Shown: positions 1 through 8,486 of the stretch, one piece after another
Layout of the letters: the number at the start of each line of letters is the position of its first letter
How positions within the stretch are numbered: the stretch's first letter is position 1
From: Streptomyces virginiae
Lineage (GTDB): Bacteria > Actinomycetota > Actinomycetes > Streptomycetales > Streptomycetaceae
Length of the DNA: 64,000 nucleotides
NCBI RefSeq assembly: GCF_000720455.1
Contig: NZ_JOAK01000019.1
Span: forward strand, 57,295-121,294
Direction of reading: 5' to 3'
The notes under the pieces: model-generated
Told to the model about the DNA's origin: nothing
Database searches by the model: none
The model's input: the letters and a program-made list of their open reading frames with translations, nothing else
Translations under genes and position numbers: made by a program

Positions 1-583
1 GCTTGATCTCGACCCGCCAGCCCTGGTCGTCCGTCAGGTGCAGGTGGAGGACGTTGAGCTTGTGGGCGGCGAGCAGGTCGATGTAGCGCAGCACCCCGTC
101 CTTGGGCATGAAGTGCCGGGCCACGTCGAGCATGAGCCCGCGCCAGCCGAAGCGGGGGCCGTCCACGACGGTGCCGTGCGGCAGGCTCCACGCCCCCGGC
201 CCGCCCGGCAGGGGCGCCCTGCGGTACGCGCCGGGTCCGAGCAGCTGGCGCAGGGTCTGGGCGCCCCAGAACAGGCCGGCCGCCGTCGCTCCCGCCAGCT
301 CCACGCCGTCCGGGCCGACGTCGAGCCGGTAGGCCTCGGGGCCCAGGCCGCCGACGGCACCGGGGTCGAGGCGCAGCCGCAGCTCCCCGGCCCGGCCGGG
401 TCCGGCCGGGGGCAGCTCCCAGCCGGTGGCCGCGCCCAGCTCGCGCCGCAGCCACCGTGCGGTGGTCCCGGTTCCCGGGCCGGCGGACAGGGCCGGTTCG
501 GGGCCGAAGGTGTAGCGGCGCCCGCCCTCGTGGGGGACGGCGACCCGGGGTGCGGGGATCAGGCCCGTGCGGATCAGGTCCAT
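1..583 (-). CDS. beta-N-acetylhexosaminidase (GH20), N-terminal part
   Basis: Partial gene; the 3' end runs off the left edge, leaving about 194 residues. The visible part is the non-catalytic N-terminal alpha/beta domain (GH20b-like, LRLRLDPGAVGG...YRLDVGPDGVEL) followed by the start of the GH20 barrel with the typical motif RGLMLDVARHFMP and the strand LNVLHLHLTDDQGWRVEIK. Family members remove terminal GlcNAc/GalNAc from chitobiose or glycans. The catalytic Asp-Glu pair lies beyond the edge, so activity cannot be judged. The ATG at 583 is the only sensible start. No signal peptide is visible at this start, so a cytoplasmic enzyme is possible. Family assignment is confident, substrate is not. 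Confidence 0.88.
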   Translation of the reverse strand, partial: MDLIRTGLIPAPRVAVPHEGGRRYTFGPEPALSAGPGTGTTARWLRRELGAATGWELPPAGPGRAGELRLRLDPGAVGGLGPEAYRLDVGPDGVELAGATAAGLFWGAQTLRQLLGPGAYRRAPLPGGPGAWSLPHGTVVDGPRFGWRGLMLDVARHFMPKDGVLRYIDLLAAHKLNVLHLHLTDDQGWRVEIK

Positions 584-680
584 GCGTCAGCCCTTCGCGG
601 CAGCATGTTGCGCCCTGCGCAACGCACGTTCCGCCGGGTGCTCGTCGCGCCGACCCTAACGCGCCCCGCAGGCACGGCAA

Positions 681-715
681 AGGCCCCCGGACGCACCGTG
701 GTGCGCCGAGGGCCT
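681..715 (-). terminator. hairpin terminator after the DUF3039 gene
   Basis: The minus-strand hairpin has a CGCACC/GGTGCG inner stem and an AGGCCC/GGGCCT outer stem with a small bulge. On the minus strand it is followed by TTTGCC. It lies 35 bases past the stop of the DUF3039 gene. Confidence 0.6.
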
Positions 716-750
716 CGGTCCCGCGAAGGGGAGGGGGAAGCAGGTCGGAC

Positions 751-1035
751 CTACTTGTCCTTGCCGCCCTTGTCCTTGTCCCCGCCGGGGCCCATGGACT
801 CGTAGATCTCCTTGCACATGGGGCAGACCGGGTACTTCTTCGGGTCCCGGCCCGGTACCCAGACCTTGCCGCAGAGCGCGACGACGGGGGTCCCGTCGAG
901 CGCGCTCGCCATGATCTTGTCCTTCTGGACGTAGTGGGCGAAGCGCTCGTGGTCGCCGTCACCGTGCGACACCTGCGGCGTCGGCTCTACGAGGGTCCCC
1001 GTGCCAGTCCCGCGCTCGGGCTCAAGAGTGCTCAT
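751..1035 (-). CDS. DUF3039 domain-containing small zinc-site protein
   Basis: A 94-residue protein matching the actinobacterial DUF3039 family as I recall it. After a disordered N-terminus, the core carries three cysteines, C55 and the pair C71-x2-C74 in YPVCPMC. With a nearby histidine these look like a single metal site. The C-terminus is a Lys/Asp/Gly tail (DKDKGGKDK). The function of the family is unknown to me. The ATG at 1035 is chosen because the conserved block starts soon after it and the upstream in-frame extension is low-complexity sequence without homology. It is transcribed in the same direction as yqgE, whose stop lies 29 bases upstream of this ATG, so the two may be one operon. 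The product is probably cytoplasmic. Confidence 0.85.
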   Translation of the reverse strand: MSTLEPERGTGTGTLVEPTPQVSHGDGDHERFAHYVQKDKIMASALDGTPVVALCGKVWVPGRDPKKYPVCPMCKEIYESMGPGGDKDKGGKDK

Positions 1036-1064
1036 GGAACCCAGGGTACTTAACCCCGCGCCAG

Positions 1065-1625
1065 TCAGTTGAGCGACGGGTCGTCCGGATAGGTGGCGAC
1101 CATCGCGAGTTCGCTGCGCTGGCGGCGCAGCACCGACCGCCACAGCCGCTCCGGGTCCGGCGAGGAGACGTCACCGGGCTCCGACTCCACCACGTACCAG
1201 GCACCCTCGCCCAGCTCCTCCTCCAGCTGGCCCGGCCCCCAGCCGGAGTAACCGGCGAAGATGCGCAGGCCCCCCAGGGCCGAGGCCAGCAGCTCCGGCG
1301 GCGCCTCCAGGTCGACCAGTCCGATCGCCCCGTGCACCCGGCGCCAGCCGAGCGGCCCCTCCTCGCCCGGGATGACGGCCAGCCCCAGGGCCGAGTCCAG
1401 CGCCACCGGCCCGCCCTGGAACACCACGCCCGGGGCTCCGGCGAGCGGCGCCCAGGGCAGCAGGACGTCGCCGACGCCCACCGGGGTCGGCCGGTTGAGG
1501 ACCACGCCGAGGGAGCCCTGCTCGTCGTGGTCGAGCAGCAGCACCACCGCGCGGTCGAAGTTCGGGTCCGCGAGGGCGGGGGTGGCCACGAGCAGCCGCC
1601 CTGTGAGGGAGGACACCTCGGTCAT
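1065..1625 (-). CDS. YqgE/AlgH family protein
   Basis: A 186-residue protein of the YqgE/AlgH (DUF179) family. Diagnostic blocks are LTGRLLVATPALADPNFDRAV near the N-terminus, then GSLGVVLNRPT, FQGGPV, and a C-terminal IFAGYSGWGPGQLEEE motif. The biochemical role of the family is not established; in Pseudomonas a homologue was linked to alginate regulation. Length is normal for the family. The ATG at 1625 fits the family's usual short N-terminus; a longer frame upstream to 1790 is low-complexity and was not used. It probably forms a transcription unit with the DUF3039 gene downstream and is divergent from murA. Confidence 0.9.
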   Translation of the reverse strand: MTEVSSLTGRLLVATPALADPNFDRAVVLLLDHDEQGSLGVVLNRPTPVGVGDVLLPWAPLAGAPGVVFQGGPVALDSALGLAVIPGEEGPLGWRRVHGAIGLVDLEAPPELLASALGGLRIFAGYSGWGPGQLEEELGEGAWYVVESEPGDVSSPDPERLWRSVLRRQRSELAMVATYPDDPSLN

Positions 1626-1888
1626 GCCGCCATGATCCCGCACATCTGCCGTTTCCGGGGAGCGGGCGGGGAGATCGGATCGCCCGCAGCTCAGGGCGCA
1701 CGGCAGCAGCGAGGAGCGCGTACGGACGAAGTGGGCGGAACGCAACACTCCGCCATGCGGTGGATACGGAGGGTGTTGTACCGAATTCATGACAGTCCTA
1801 CGGCCACGTCGGCCTTACGAACAAGGGGGTGGTGGCCCTTACCCTTTTCCCTGGCCCCCTGCCCACCCCTCTCCGGAACGCGAGATTC

Positions 1889-3232
1889 ATGACCGGCATC
1901 AGTGACGATGTACTGCTTGTCCACGGCGGCACCCCGCTCGAGGGCGAGATCCGTGTCCGCGGTGCGAAGAACCTCGTGCCCAAGGCCATGGTCGCCGCTC
2001 TGCTCGGCAGCGGACCCAGCCGGCTGCGCAACGTTCCCGACATCCGTGACGTGCGTGTCGTACGCGGGCTGCTCCAGCTGCACGGGGTGACGGTCCGCCC
2101 CGGCGAGGAGCCGGGCGAGCTGGTGCTCGACCCGACCCACGTCGAGAGCGCGAACGTCGCCGACATCGACGCCCACGCGGGCTCTTCGCGCATCCCGATC
2201 CTCTTCTGCGGTCCTCTGCTGCACCGTCTCGGCCACGCCTTCATCCCGGGCCTCGGCGGCTGCGACATCGGCGGCCGGCCGATCGACTTCCACTTCGACG
2301 TGCTCCGCCAGTTCGGCGCGACCATCGAGAAGCGCGAGGGCGGCCAGTACCTGGAGGCTCCGCAGCGGCTGCGCGGCTGCAAGATCCGCCTGCCCTACCC
2401 CTCCGTCGGCTCGACCGAGCAGGTGCTGCTGACGGCCGTCCTGGCCGAGGGCGTCACCGAGCTCAGCAACGCCGCCGTGGAGCCGGAGATCGAGGACCTC
2501 ATCTGCGTGCTGCAGAAGATGGGCGCCATCATCTCCATGGACACCGACCGCACCATCCGGATCACCGGTGTGGAGCGGCTCGGCGGCTACAACCACAAGG
2601 CCCTCCCGGACCGTCTGGAAGCCGCGTCCTGGGCCTCCGCGGCCCTCGCCACCGGCGGCAACATCTACGTGCGCGGCGCCCAGCAGCGCTCGATGATGAC
2701 CTTCCTGAACACGTACCGGAAGGTCGGCGGCGCCTTCGAGATCGACGACGACGGCATCCGCTTCTGGCACCCGGGCGGCCCGCTCGACGCCATCGCGCTG
2801 GAGACGGACGTGCACCCCGGCTTCCAGACCGACTGGCAGCAGCCGCTCGTCGTGGCCCTGACGCAGGCCTCCGGCCTCTCGATCGTCCACGAGACGGTCT
2901 ACGAGTCCCGGCTCGGCTTCACCTCGGCGCTCAACCAGATGGGTGCTCACATCCAGCTGTACCGCGAGTGCCTGGGCGGCTCGGCCTGCCGCTTCGGCCA
3001 GCGCAACTTCCTGCACTCGGCGGTCGTCTCGGGCCCGACCAAGCTGCAGGGCGCCGACCTGGTCATCCCCGACCTGCGCGGCGGTTTCTCGTACCTGATC
3101 GCGGCGCTGGCCGCCGAGGGCACCTCGCGGGTCCACGGCATCGACCTGATCAACCGCGGCTACGAGAACTTCATGGAGAAGCTCGTGGAGCTCGGTGCGA
3201 AGGTCGAGCTCCCGGGCGGCGACCTCGTCTAG
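1889..3232 (+). CDS. murA: UDP-N-acetylglucosamine 1-carboxyvinyltransferase MurA
   Basis: A 447-residue cytoplasmic enzyme of the EPSP-synthase fold that transfers enolpyruvate from PEP to UDP-GlcNAc, the first committed step of peptidoglycan synthesis. The substrate-binding K28-N29 pair sits in VRGAKNLVPK, and the loop cysteine that reacts with PEP and fosfomycin is C125 in GLGGCDIGGRP, so fosfomycin sensitivity at this residue is expected. Length is slightly over the E. coli enzyme. The ATG at 1889 gives the usual N-terminus (MTGISDDVLLVHGG); the in-frame ATG at 1829 adds 20 unconserved residues. A strong hairpin terminator follows. Streptomyces often have a second murA paralogue, not seen here. 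Confidence 0.97.
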   Translation: MTGISDDVLLVHGGTPLEGEIRVRGAKNLVPKAMVAALLGSGPSRLRNVPDIRDVRVVRGLLQLHGVTVRPGEEPGELVLDPTHVESANVADIDAHAGSSRIPILFCGPLLHRLGHAFIPGLGGCDIGGRPIDFHFDVLRQFGATIEKREGGQYLEAPQRLRGCKIRLPYPSVGSTEQVLLTAVLAEGVTELSNAAVEPEIEDLICVLQKMGAIISMDTDRTIRITGVERLGGYNHKALPDRLEAASWASAALATGGNIYVRGAQQRSMMTFLNTYRKVGGAFEIDDDGIRFWHPGGPLDAIALETDVHPGFQTDWQQPLVVALTQASGLSIVHETVYESRLGFTSALNQMGAHIQLYRECLGGSACRFGQRNFLHSAVVSGPTKLQGADLVIPDLRGGFSYLIAALAAEGTSRVHGIDLINRGYENFMEKLVELGAKVELPGGDLV

Positions 3233-3269
3233 CCCCTGGCGGCGTACGCCCGTACGCCCGTACGGACAC

Positions 3270-3310
3270 CGAAAGCCCCCCGGGCCCCGCAAGGGCCCGG
3301 GGGGCTTTCG
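3270..3310 (+). terminator. murA intrinsic terminator
   Basis: A perfect 18-base stem (arms 3270-3287 and about 3293-3310, GAAAGCCCCCC... / ...GGGGGGCTTTC) with a short GCAA loop lies 37 bases after the murA stop. The arm ends in CTTTCG, typical of Streptomyces terminators. Confidence 0.85.
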
Positions 3311-3467
3311 CACCCCCCGCCGCGTCCGGGAACCGTCCGGGAACCCCCGGGCGGCCCCCCGATGCGCCCCGGAGGCCTCTGACGGGCCCTGACGGGGCCT
3401 CACAGGGCCTGGCGGGGCCCGCGGGCCGGGGAGACGGCGGGACGGGCCGGGCGTCCCCGGACAGGCA

Positions 3468-3503
3468 GAAGGGCGGCCTCCCCGCCCGGGGTGGCCGCCC
3501 TTC
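3468..3503. terminator. hairpin between convergent murA and hupA
   Basis: Inverted arms GAAGGGCGGCC (3468-3478) and GGCCGCCCTTC (3493-3503) are perfectly complementary around a 14-base loop. The site is 80 bases beyond the hupA stop on the minus strand. Together with the murA terminator it fills the 352-base gap 3233-3584, in which I see no gene. Confidence 0.7.
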
Positions 3504-3584
3504 ACCGTTCTACGTACTACTGCTGCATTCAGCCGTGCTCGACGTTTCCGAGGACCTGCGCGGCCTCCGGCGCCGGGGCAGGAC

Positions 3585-3866
3585 TTACTTGCCCTTGGCG
3601 GCTTCCTTGAGCTTGGAGCCCGCGGAGACCTTCACGCTGTAGCCGGCCGGGATCTGGATGGGGTCGCCGGTCTGCGGGTTGCGCGCGGTGCGAGCGGCAC
3701 GGTGGGTGCGCTCGAAGGTCAGGAAGCCGGGGATGGTGACCTTCTCGTCGCCCTTGGCGACAATCTCGCCGACGGTCTCGGCGAGCGCGGCCAGAACGGC
3801 GTCGGCGTCCTTGCGGGTCACCTCGGCGCGCTCGGACAGAGCGGCCACCAGCTCACTGCGGTTCAT
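3585..3866 (-). CDS. hupA: HU-family nucleoid protein HupA
   Basis: A 93-residue histone-like protein that bends DNA and compacts the nucleoid. The sequence starts MNRSELVAALSERAEVTRKDAD, has the conserved PGFLTFERTHRAARTARNPQTG beta-arm segment with the intercalating-proline region (NPQTGDPIQIPA), and ends in AGSKLKEAAKGK. It lacks the lysine/alanine-rich tail of the second Streptomyces HU, HupS, so it is the short vegetative type. A GGGAG ribosome site lies 6 bases upstream of the ATG at 3866. It is transcribed alone, flanked by hairpins. Confidence 0.95.
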   Translation of the reverse strand: MNRSELVAALSERAEVTRKDADAVLAALAETVGEIVAKGDEKVTIPGFLTFERTHRAARTARNPQTGDPIQIPAGYSVKVSAGSKLKEAAKGK

Positions 3867-4167
3867 GTTGTACTCCCGTGTTCAACTTGCCTTAGAGGCG
3901 TGAGATCGAAGCCGATGCTGCCAGGGCCCTAGGACAGTCCCCGGACCCGGGTCTGAACGTCAGACCCTCTCGCCCGGTTACGCATCCTGCCCCCACCAGC
4001 GGCGGGAAAGCCAATCCGGCACCCGCCGGGGTCACACGAAAAGCGCCACAGTCACGCCCCGGTGACGCTCCGTCCGCATCCGTGGGATGCGAACAGCGGA
4101 GCTCGTTGGCATCCCCGCAAACCCTAGAGGCGGCCCGGCGGGCCCGCATCTCGCGACGCGCCGGGGA
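3867..4167. other. intergenic region upstream of hupA
   Basis: No gene is supported here. It must hold the hupA promoter and the 3' end of the malic-enzyme transcript. A small hairpin with arms GGGTCTGA (3949-3956) and TCAGACCC (3960-3967) is visible, possibly a weak terminator. The short frames in it have poor codon bias. Confidence 0.5.
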
Positions 4168-5604
4168 TCAGGGAGCCGTGAGGCCCGTCACAGACCCGTT
4201 CTGCGCGGCCGAGGCGGCCTTGCGGACGGCGCCCGCCACCGCGCCGGCGACCTTGTCGTTGAACACCGACGGGATGATGTAGTTGGCGTTCAGCTCGTCC
4301 TCGCCGACGACGTCCGCCAGCGCGGTCGCGGCGGCGAGCATCATGCTGGTGTTCACCGTGCGGGACTGGGCGTCCAGCAGACCGCGGAAGACGCCCGGGA
4401 AGACCAGCACGTTGTTGATCTGGTTCGGGAAGTCGGAGCGTCCGGTGGCGACCACGGCGGCCGTCTGGCGGGCCACGGCCGGGTCCACCTCCGGGTCCGG
4501 GTTCGCGAGCGCGAACACGATGGCGCCTTCCGCCATGGCGGCGACGTCCTCGCCGGACAGCACGTTGGGGGCCGAGACGCCGATGAACACGTCGGCGCCG
4601 ACCACGGCCTCCTTCAGAGTGCCGGTGTAGCCCTCGGGGTTGGTGTTGTCGGCGATCCAGCGCAGCGGGGAGTCCGCCGCCGCGTCGACGAGGTCCGGGC
4701 GGCCCGCGTGCACGACGCCGTGGATGTCGGCGCTGACGGCGTTCTTCACGCCCGCCGCGAGGAGCAGCTTGAGGATGGCGGTACCGGCCGCGCCGGCGCC
4801 CGACATGACGACCTTGACGTCCTCAACCGCCTTGCCCACCACGCGCAGTGCGTTGGTGAGGGCCGCGAGCACGACGATCGCGGTGCCGTGCTGGTCGTCG
4901 TGGAAGACGGGGATGTCGAGGGCCTCGCGCAGCCGGGCCTCGATCTCGAAGCAGCGCGGCGCGGAGATGTCCTCCAGGTTGATGCCGGCGAAGCCCGGGG
5001 CGATGGCCTTGACGATCGCGACGATCTCGTCGGAATCCTGCGTGTCGAGGCAGATCGGCCAGGCGTCGATGCCGGCGAAACGCTTGAAGAGGGCCGCCTT
5101 GCCCTCCATGACGGGCAGCGCGGCCATCGGGCCGATGTTGCCCAGGCCCAGCACGGCGGAGCCGTCCGTCACGACTGCGACGGAGTTGCGCTTGATGGTG
5201 AGGCGGCGCGCGTCCTCGGGGTTCTCGGCGATGGCGGTGCACACGCGGGCGACGCCCGGGGTGTAGATCATCGAGAGGTCGTCACGGTTGCGGATGGGGT
5301 GCTTCGACGACATCTCGATCTTGCCGCCGAGGTGCATCAGGAACGTACGGTCGGAGACCTTGCCGAGGCTGACGCCCTCGATGCCGCGCAGCTTCTCCAC
5401 GATCTCGTCGGCGTGCGCGGTGGAGGTCGCGGCGATGGTGACGTCGATCCGCAGCTTCTCGTGGCCGGAAGCGGTCACGTCGAGACCGGTGACCGAGCCG
5501 CCGGAGGACTCCACGGCGGTGGTGAGCTGGGAGACCGCGGTTCCGCTCGCGGGCACTTCCAGGCGGACCGTCATCGAATACGAGACGCTGGGCGCCGTTG
5601 CCAT
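4168..5604 (-). CDS. NAD(P)-dependent malic enzyme with N-terminal ACT domain
   Basis: A 478-residue enzyme that oxidatively decarboxylates malate to pyruvate. Residues 1-85 form an ACT-like regulatory domain (MTVRLEVPASGTAV...GGSVTGLDV), followed by the malic-enzyme domain (YTPGVARVC near residue 117, catalytic-lysine region GNIGPMAALPVMEGKAALFK, metal site FHDDQHGTAIV) and the NAD-binding Rossmann fold (VVMSGAGAAGTAI). The ACT domain suggests allosteric control by an amino acid or other small ligand. The ATG at 5604 has GAGGAA about 8 bases upstream. Cofactor preference cannot be settled by eye. It is monocistronic, with a candidate promoter at 5748-5776. Confidence 0.94.
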   Translation of the reverse strand: MATAPSVSYSMTVRLEVPASGTAVSQLTTAVESSGGSVTGLDVTASGHEKLRIDVTIAATSTAHADEIVEKLRGIEGVSLGKVSDRTFLMHLGGKIEMSSKHPIRNRDDLSMIYTPGVARVCTAIAENPEDARRLTIKRNSVAVVTDGSAVLGLGNIGPMAALPVMEGKAALFKRFAGIDAWPICLDTQDSDEIVAIVKAIAPGFAGINLEDISAPRCFEIEARLREALDIPVFHDDQHGTAIVVLAALTNALRVVGKAVEDVKVVMSGAGAAGTAILKLLLAAGVKNAVSADIHGVVHAGRPDLVDAAADSPLRWIADNTNPEGYTGTLKEAVVGADVFIGVSAPNVLSGEDVAAMAEGAIVFALANPDPEVDPAVARQTAAVVATGRSDFPNQINNVLVFPGVFRGLLDAQSRTVNTSMMLAAATALADVVGEDELNANYIIPSVFNDKVAGAVAGAVRKAASAAQNGSVTGLTAP

Positions 5605-5747
5605 GGCCGTGTTTCCTCTTCTGTCCCTGGTTCGCTTAACACACAGGGCCCGCGCTCCGCAGCAGGTGCGGCAGGACCTGTTGTCCGATCGTCCCACCTA
5701 CCAGCCGGTACAAGGTAACCAGCTACAAATTTCGGAAAGACTCTTCC

Positions 5748-5776
5748 ACCATACGAGATTTGAGGGGGCTTCGGAA
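5748..5776 (-). promoter_or_regulatory. candidate promoter of the malic enzyme gene
   Basis: On the minus strand a -35-like TTCCGA (plus 5771-5776) is separated by 17 bases from a -10-like TATGGT (plus 5748-5753), about 145 bases upstream of the ATG. It lies in an unusually AT-rich patch for this genome. This is pattern matching only. Confidence 0.35.
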
Positions 5777-5794
5777 TGGTGGGGTCATACGAAA

Positions 5795-5832
5795 CAGGTC
5801 CGCGCCCCCCACAGGTGGGGGGCGCGGACCTG
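5795..5832. terminator. 18-bp perfect hairpin in the helR-malic enzyme gap
   Basis: Arms 5795-5812 and 5815-5832 are perfectly complementary (CAGGTCCGCGCC... / ...GGCGCGGACCTG). On the minus strand the hairpin is followed by TTTCG, fitting a terminator for helR read-through 233 bases after its stop. The rest of the 460-base gap (5605-6064) holds no supported gene. Near the helR stop there is a smaller dyad, GGCCGCG (6008-6014) and CGCGGCC (6030-6036). Confidence 0.7.
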
Positions 5833-6064
5833 GTTTCTCATACGTTTATGACACCGACCCGCCATGCTCGCCTCGCGGCAAGTGGTCGCTCTGAGCGACG
5901 AAGGTTGGGCCCGGGGGCTTGGATCGAGTCGGTGCCGTACCCAGGCTAACAAAGGATCGCCGAATGTGATCCCCCTGCTCGCGGTCCGTTCCGGGGACCA
6001 CGCGCCCGGCCGCGGACCATCCGGCCGTACGCGGCCCCGGGCCGGCCCGATCGACGGGACACCC

Positions 6065-8383
6065 CTACGGCAGCAGCAGCTCCGGCACTCCGTTCGCGTC
6101 CGGCTTGTCCCCTTCGGCCGAGACCACCGTCAGCTGCTGCGTCGCACGCGTCAGCGCCACGTACAGCACCCGCAGGCCCGCCGGGGACTCGTCCGCGATC
6201 TCCGCCGGGGAGACGACGACGGTGGCGTCGTACTCCAGGCCCTTGGCCTCCAGGCTGCCCAGCGCCACGGCCCGTTCGCCCAGGTCGGCGAGCCAGCCCG
6301 CGGCCTCCGCGCGCCGGTCCATGGCCACGACCACGCCGACGGTGCCGTCCACCTGCTCCAGCAGCCTCCGGGTCTCCTCCCGCACCACGTCGCCCAGCTC
6401 GCCCCCGGCGGCCGTGAACCGCGGCTGAAGTCCCGTGGAACGCACCGCCGACGGCGGCTCCATCCCGGGCATCGCCAGCCGCAGCACCCGGGAGGCGACC
6501 TCGGCGACCTCGGCCGGGTTGCGGTAGTTCACCGTGAGCGTGAAGCGCCGGCGCGGCCGGGACCCGAGGGCCTCGTCGCGGGCGGCGGCCGCCTCCTCCG
6601 GGTCGGTCCAGGAGGACTGCGCCGGGTCGCCGACGACCGTCCAGGTGCCGTGCCGGCCCCTGCGGCCCACCATCCGCCACTGCATGGGCGTCAGGTCCTG
6701 GGCCTCGTCGACGATGACGTGCGCGTATTCGGTGCGCTCCGCCGCGAGCCGCTCGGCCCGCTCCCACTGGGTCTCCTCACGGGTCGGCATCAGCTCCTCC
6801 AGCCCGCTGAGCTGGTCCAGCGGGTCCAACTCCCGCTTCCGCTTGGGCCGGGCGGGGGCGCCGAGGAGCTGCTGGAGCTCGTCGAGCAGCGCCACGTCGT
6901 GCACCGACAGGGGGCCCTTGCCGTCCGGGCCCACCCGGCGCAGCGAGCGGGCCAGCTGGCGGGTCTCGCGCGGGTTCAGGTCCCGGCGCGACCAGCGGCC
7001 GAGCTTGCGCTCGTCGGCCATCGCGGCGAGCACCCGGCGCGGGGTCAGCTCGGGCCACCACGCGTTCAGGAAGCCGATGAAGGCGTCCTCGGTGGAGATG
7101 TCCTCGTCGAAGGCGGAGCGCAGTTCGGCGGCGAGTTCGGGGTCGCTGTGCCGGCCGGAGGCTCCGGTCTTGGCGTACAGGGCGTCGAGCAGCAGCTTGC
7201 GGGCGCGCGGGCGCAGCAGGTTCACGGGCGCGGTGCCGCCGAGCACGTTCTGCCGGATCCGGTTCAGCTCGTCGGCCTCCAGCTCCTGGCGGCGGCCGAA
7301 GGCCACCACGCGCAGCCGGTCGGGCGCCGGGCCCTGCTGGTCGCCCAGTTCCAGGGTGCCCCGTACGGCCTTGCGCAGGACCTGCCGCATCCGGGAGGAG
7401 CCCTTGATCCGGGCCACGGCCGGGTCGTCGTACGTGGTCGCCTCGGCGCCGTCGACCAGCGAGCCGAGCGCCCGGATGGCGACCTGGCCCTCCTCGCCGA
7501 GAGAGGGCAGCACCCCTTCGGTGTAGGCGACGAGCAGCGGGGTCGGGGAGACGATGAGGATGCCGCCGGAGTAGCGGCGGCGGTCCTGGTAGAGCAGGTA
7601 CGCGGCGCGGTGCAGGGCGACGGCGGTCTTGCCGGTGCCGGGGCCGCCGGCGACCTCGGCGACGGAGGCGGCGGGGGCCCGGATGACCAGGTCCTGCTCG
7701 GCCTGGATGGAGGAGACGATGTCGCGCATCGAGTGGGTGCGGGCCCGGCCGAGGGCGGCCATGAGCGCGCCGTCGCCGATGGCGGGGAGCTCGCGGCCGT
7801 CGAGGAAGGCGGTGACCTCGGGGCGCATCAGGTCGTCCTCGACGCCCAGCACCTTGCGGCCCTTGGAGCGGATGACGCGGCGGCGCACGACGCGGCCGGG
7901 CTCCTTGGGGGTGGAGCGGTAGAAGGGCGCGGCGGCCGGTGCGCGCCAGTCGATGACCAGCGGCGCGTAGTCGGAGTCCAGGACCCCGATGCGGCCGATG
8001 TGGAGCGTCTCGGCGATGTCGGCCGTGAGGTCCTCGCGGATCGCCGCGTCGGCGGGCTCGACGGAGGTGTACGCGCCGTCCGGGCCGCGTTCGCCGTCCT
8101 TGCCGAGCACCAGGTCGATGCGGCCGAAGAGGAAGTCCTCGAACTCGTTGTTGAGCCGGTTCAGGTGGATGCCGGCCCGGAAGACCTGCGCGTCGCGCTC
8201 GGCCAGGGCTCCGGGGGTACCGACCTGGCCGCGCTGGGCGGCGTCGTTCATGAGGAACTCGGCCTCGTGGATCTTCTCCTCGAGGCGTCGGTACACCTGG
8301 TCGAGATGCGTCTGCTCGACCGCGATCTCCCGATCGCGGACGGAATCCGCCGTGCTGTCGACAGCGGCATTCTGCGCGGCCAC
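6065..8383 (-). CDS. helR: HelR-type RNA polymerase-associated SF1 helicase
   Basis: A 772-residue UvrD/HelD-like motor. An N-terminal coiled region (EQTHLDQVYRRLEEKIHEAEFLMNDAA) is followed by a Walker A GGPGTGKT around residue 245, a Walker B VIVDEAQDLTPMQW near 555, and the SF1 C-terminal motif VLYVALTRATQQL. The family (HelD/HelR) rescues stalled or rifamycin-bound RNA polymerase; the actinobacterial HelR class can confer rifamycin tolerance. The GTG at 8383 is preferred over a TTG at 8419 because AGAAGGGGG lies 5 bases upstream of it. No rifamycin-associated inverted repeat is visible upstream, but a different perfect palindrome is present at 8450-8465. The subclass is assigned from recalled similarity. 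Confidence 0.85.
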   Translation of the reverse strand: MAAQNAAVDSTADSVRDREIAVEQTHLDQVYRRLEEKIHEAEFLMNDAAQRGQVGTPGALAERDAQVFRAGIHLNRLNNEFEDFLFGRIDLVLGKDGERGPDGAYTSVEPADAAIREDLTADIAETLHIGRIGVLDSDYAPLVIDWRAPAAAPFYRSTPKEPGRVVRRRVIRSKGRKVLGVEDDLMRPEVTAFLDGRELPAIGDGALMAALGRARTHSMRDIVSSIQAEQDLVIRAPAASVAEVAGGPGTGKTAVALHRAAYLLYQDRRRYSGGILIVSPTPLLVAYTEGVLPSLGEEGQVAIRALGSLVDGAEATTYDDPAVARIKGSSRMRQVLRKAVRGTLELGDQQGPAPDRLRVVAFGRRQELEADELNRIRQNVLGGTAPVNLLRPRARKLLLDALYAKTGASGRHSDPELAAELRSAFDEDISTEDAFIGFLNAWWPELTPRRVLAAMADERKLGRWSRRDLNPRETRQLARSLRRVGPDGKGPLSVHDVALLDELQQLLGAPARPKRKRELDPLDQLSGLEELMPTREETQWERAERLAAERTEYAHVIVDEAQDLTPMQWRMVGRRGRHGTWTVVGDPAQSSWTDPEEAAAARDEALGSRPRRRFTLTVNYRNPAEVAEVASRVLRLAMPGMEPPSAVRSTGLQPRFTAAGGELGDVVREETRRLLEQVDGTVGVVVAMDRRAEAAGWLADLGERAVALGSLEAKGLEYDATVVVSPAEIADESPAGLRVLYVALTRATQQLTVVSAEGDKPDANGVPELLLP

Positions 8384-8449
8384 CAAGGCCCCCTTCTGAC
8401 GTGCATGGGCGACCGTCAACCGTACGCGAACCGGCCCCCTGTCCGCACG

Positions 8450-8465
8450 CCCGTTCCGGAACGGG
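8450..8465. promoter_or_regulatory. perfect 16-bp palindrome upstream of helR
   Basis: CCCGTTCCGGAACGGG is exactly self-complementary and sits 67-82 bases upstream of the helR GTG. Just downstream on the minus strand are TGCGGA and, 17 bases later, TACGGT, which could be a -35/-10 pair. It is therefore a plausible operator. The bound protein is unknown. Confidence 0.45.
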
Positions 8466-8486
8466 TCTCGCTCAGTGATACGCCGA

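Noticed and set aside
8384..8486. Search for a rifamycin-associated element (RAE) at helR.
   Set aside because: No GGGGCTTGCnnGCAAGCCCC-like repeat is present; only the unrelated palindrome CCCGTTCCGGAACGGG.
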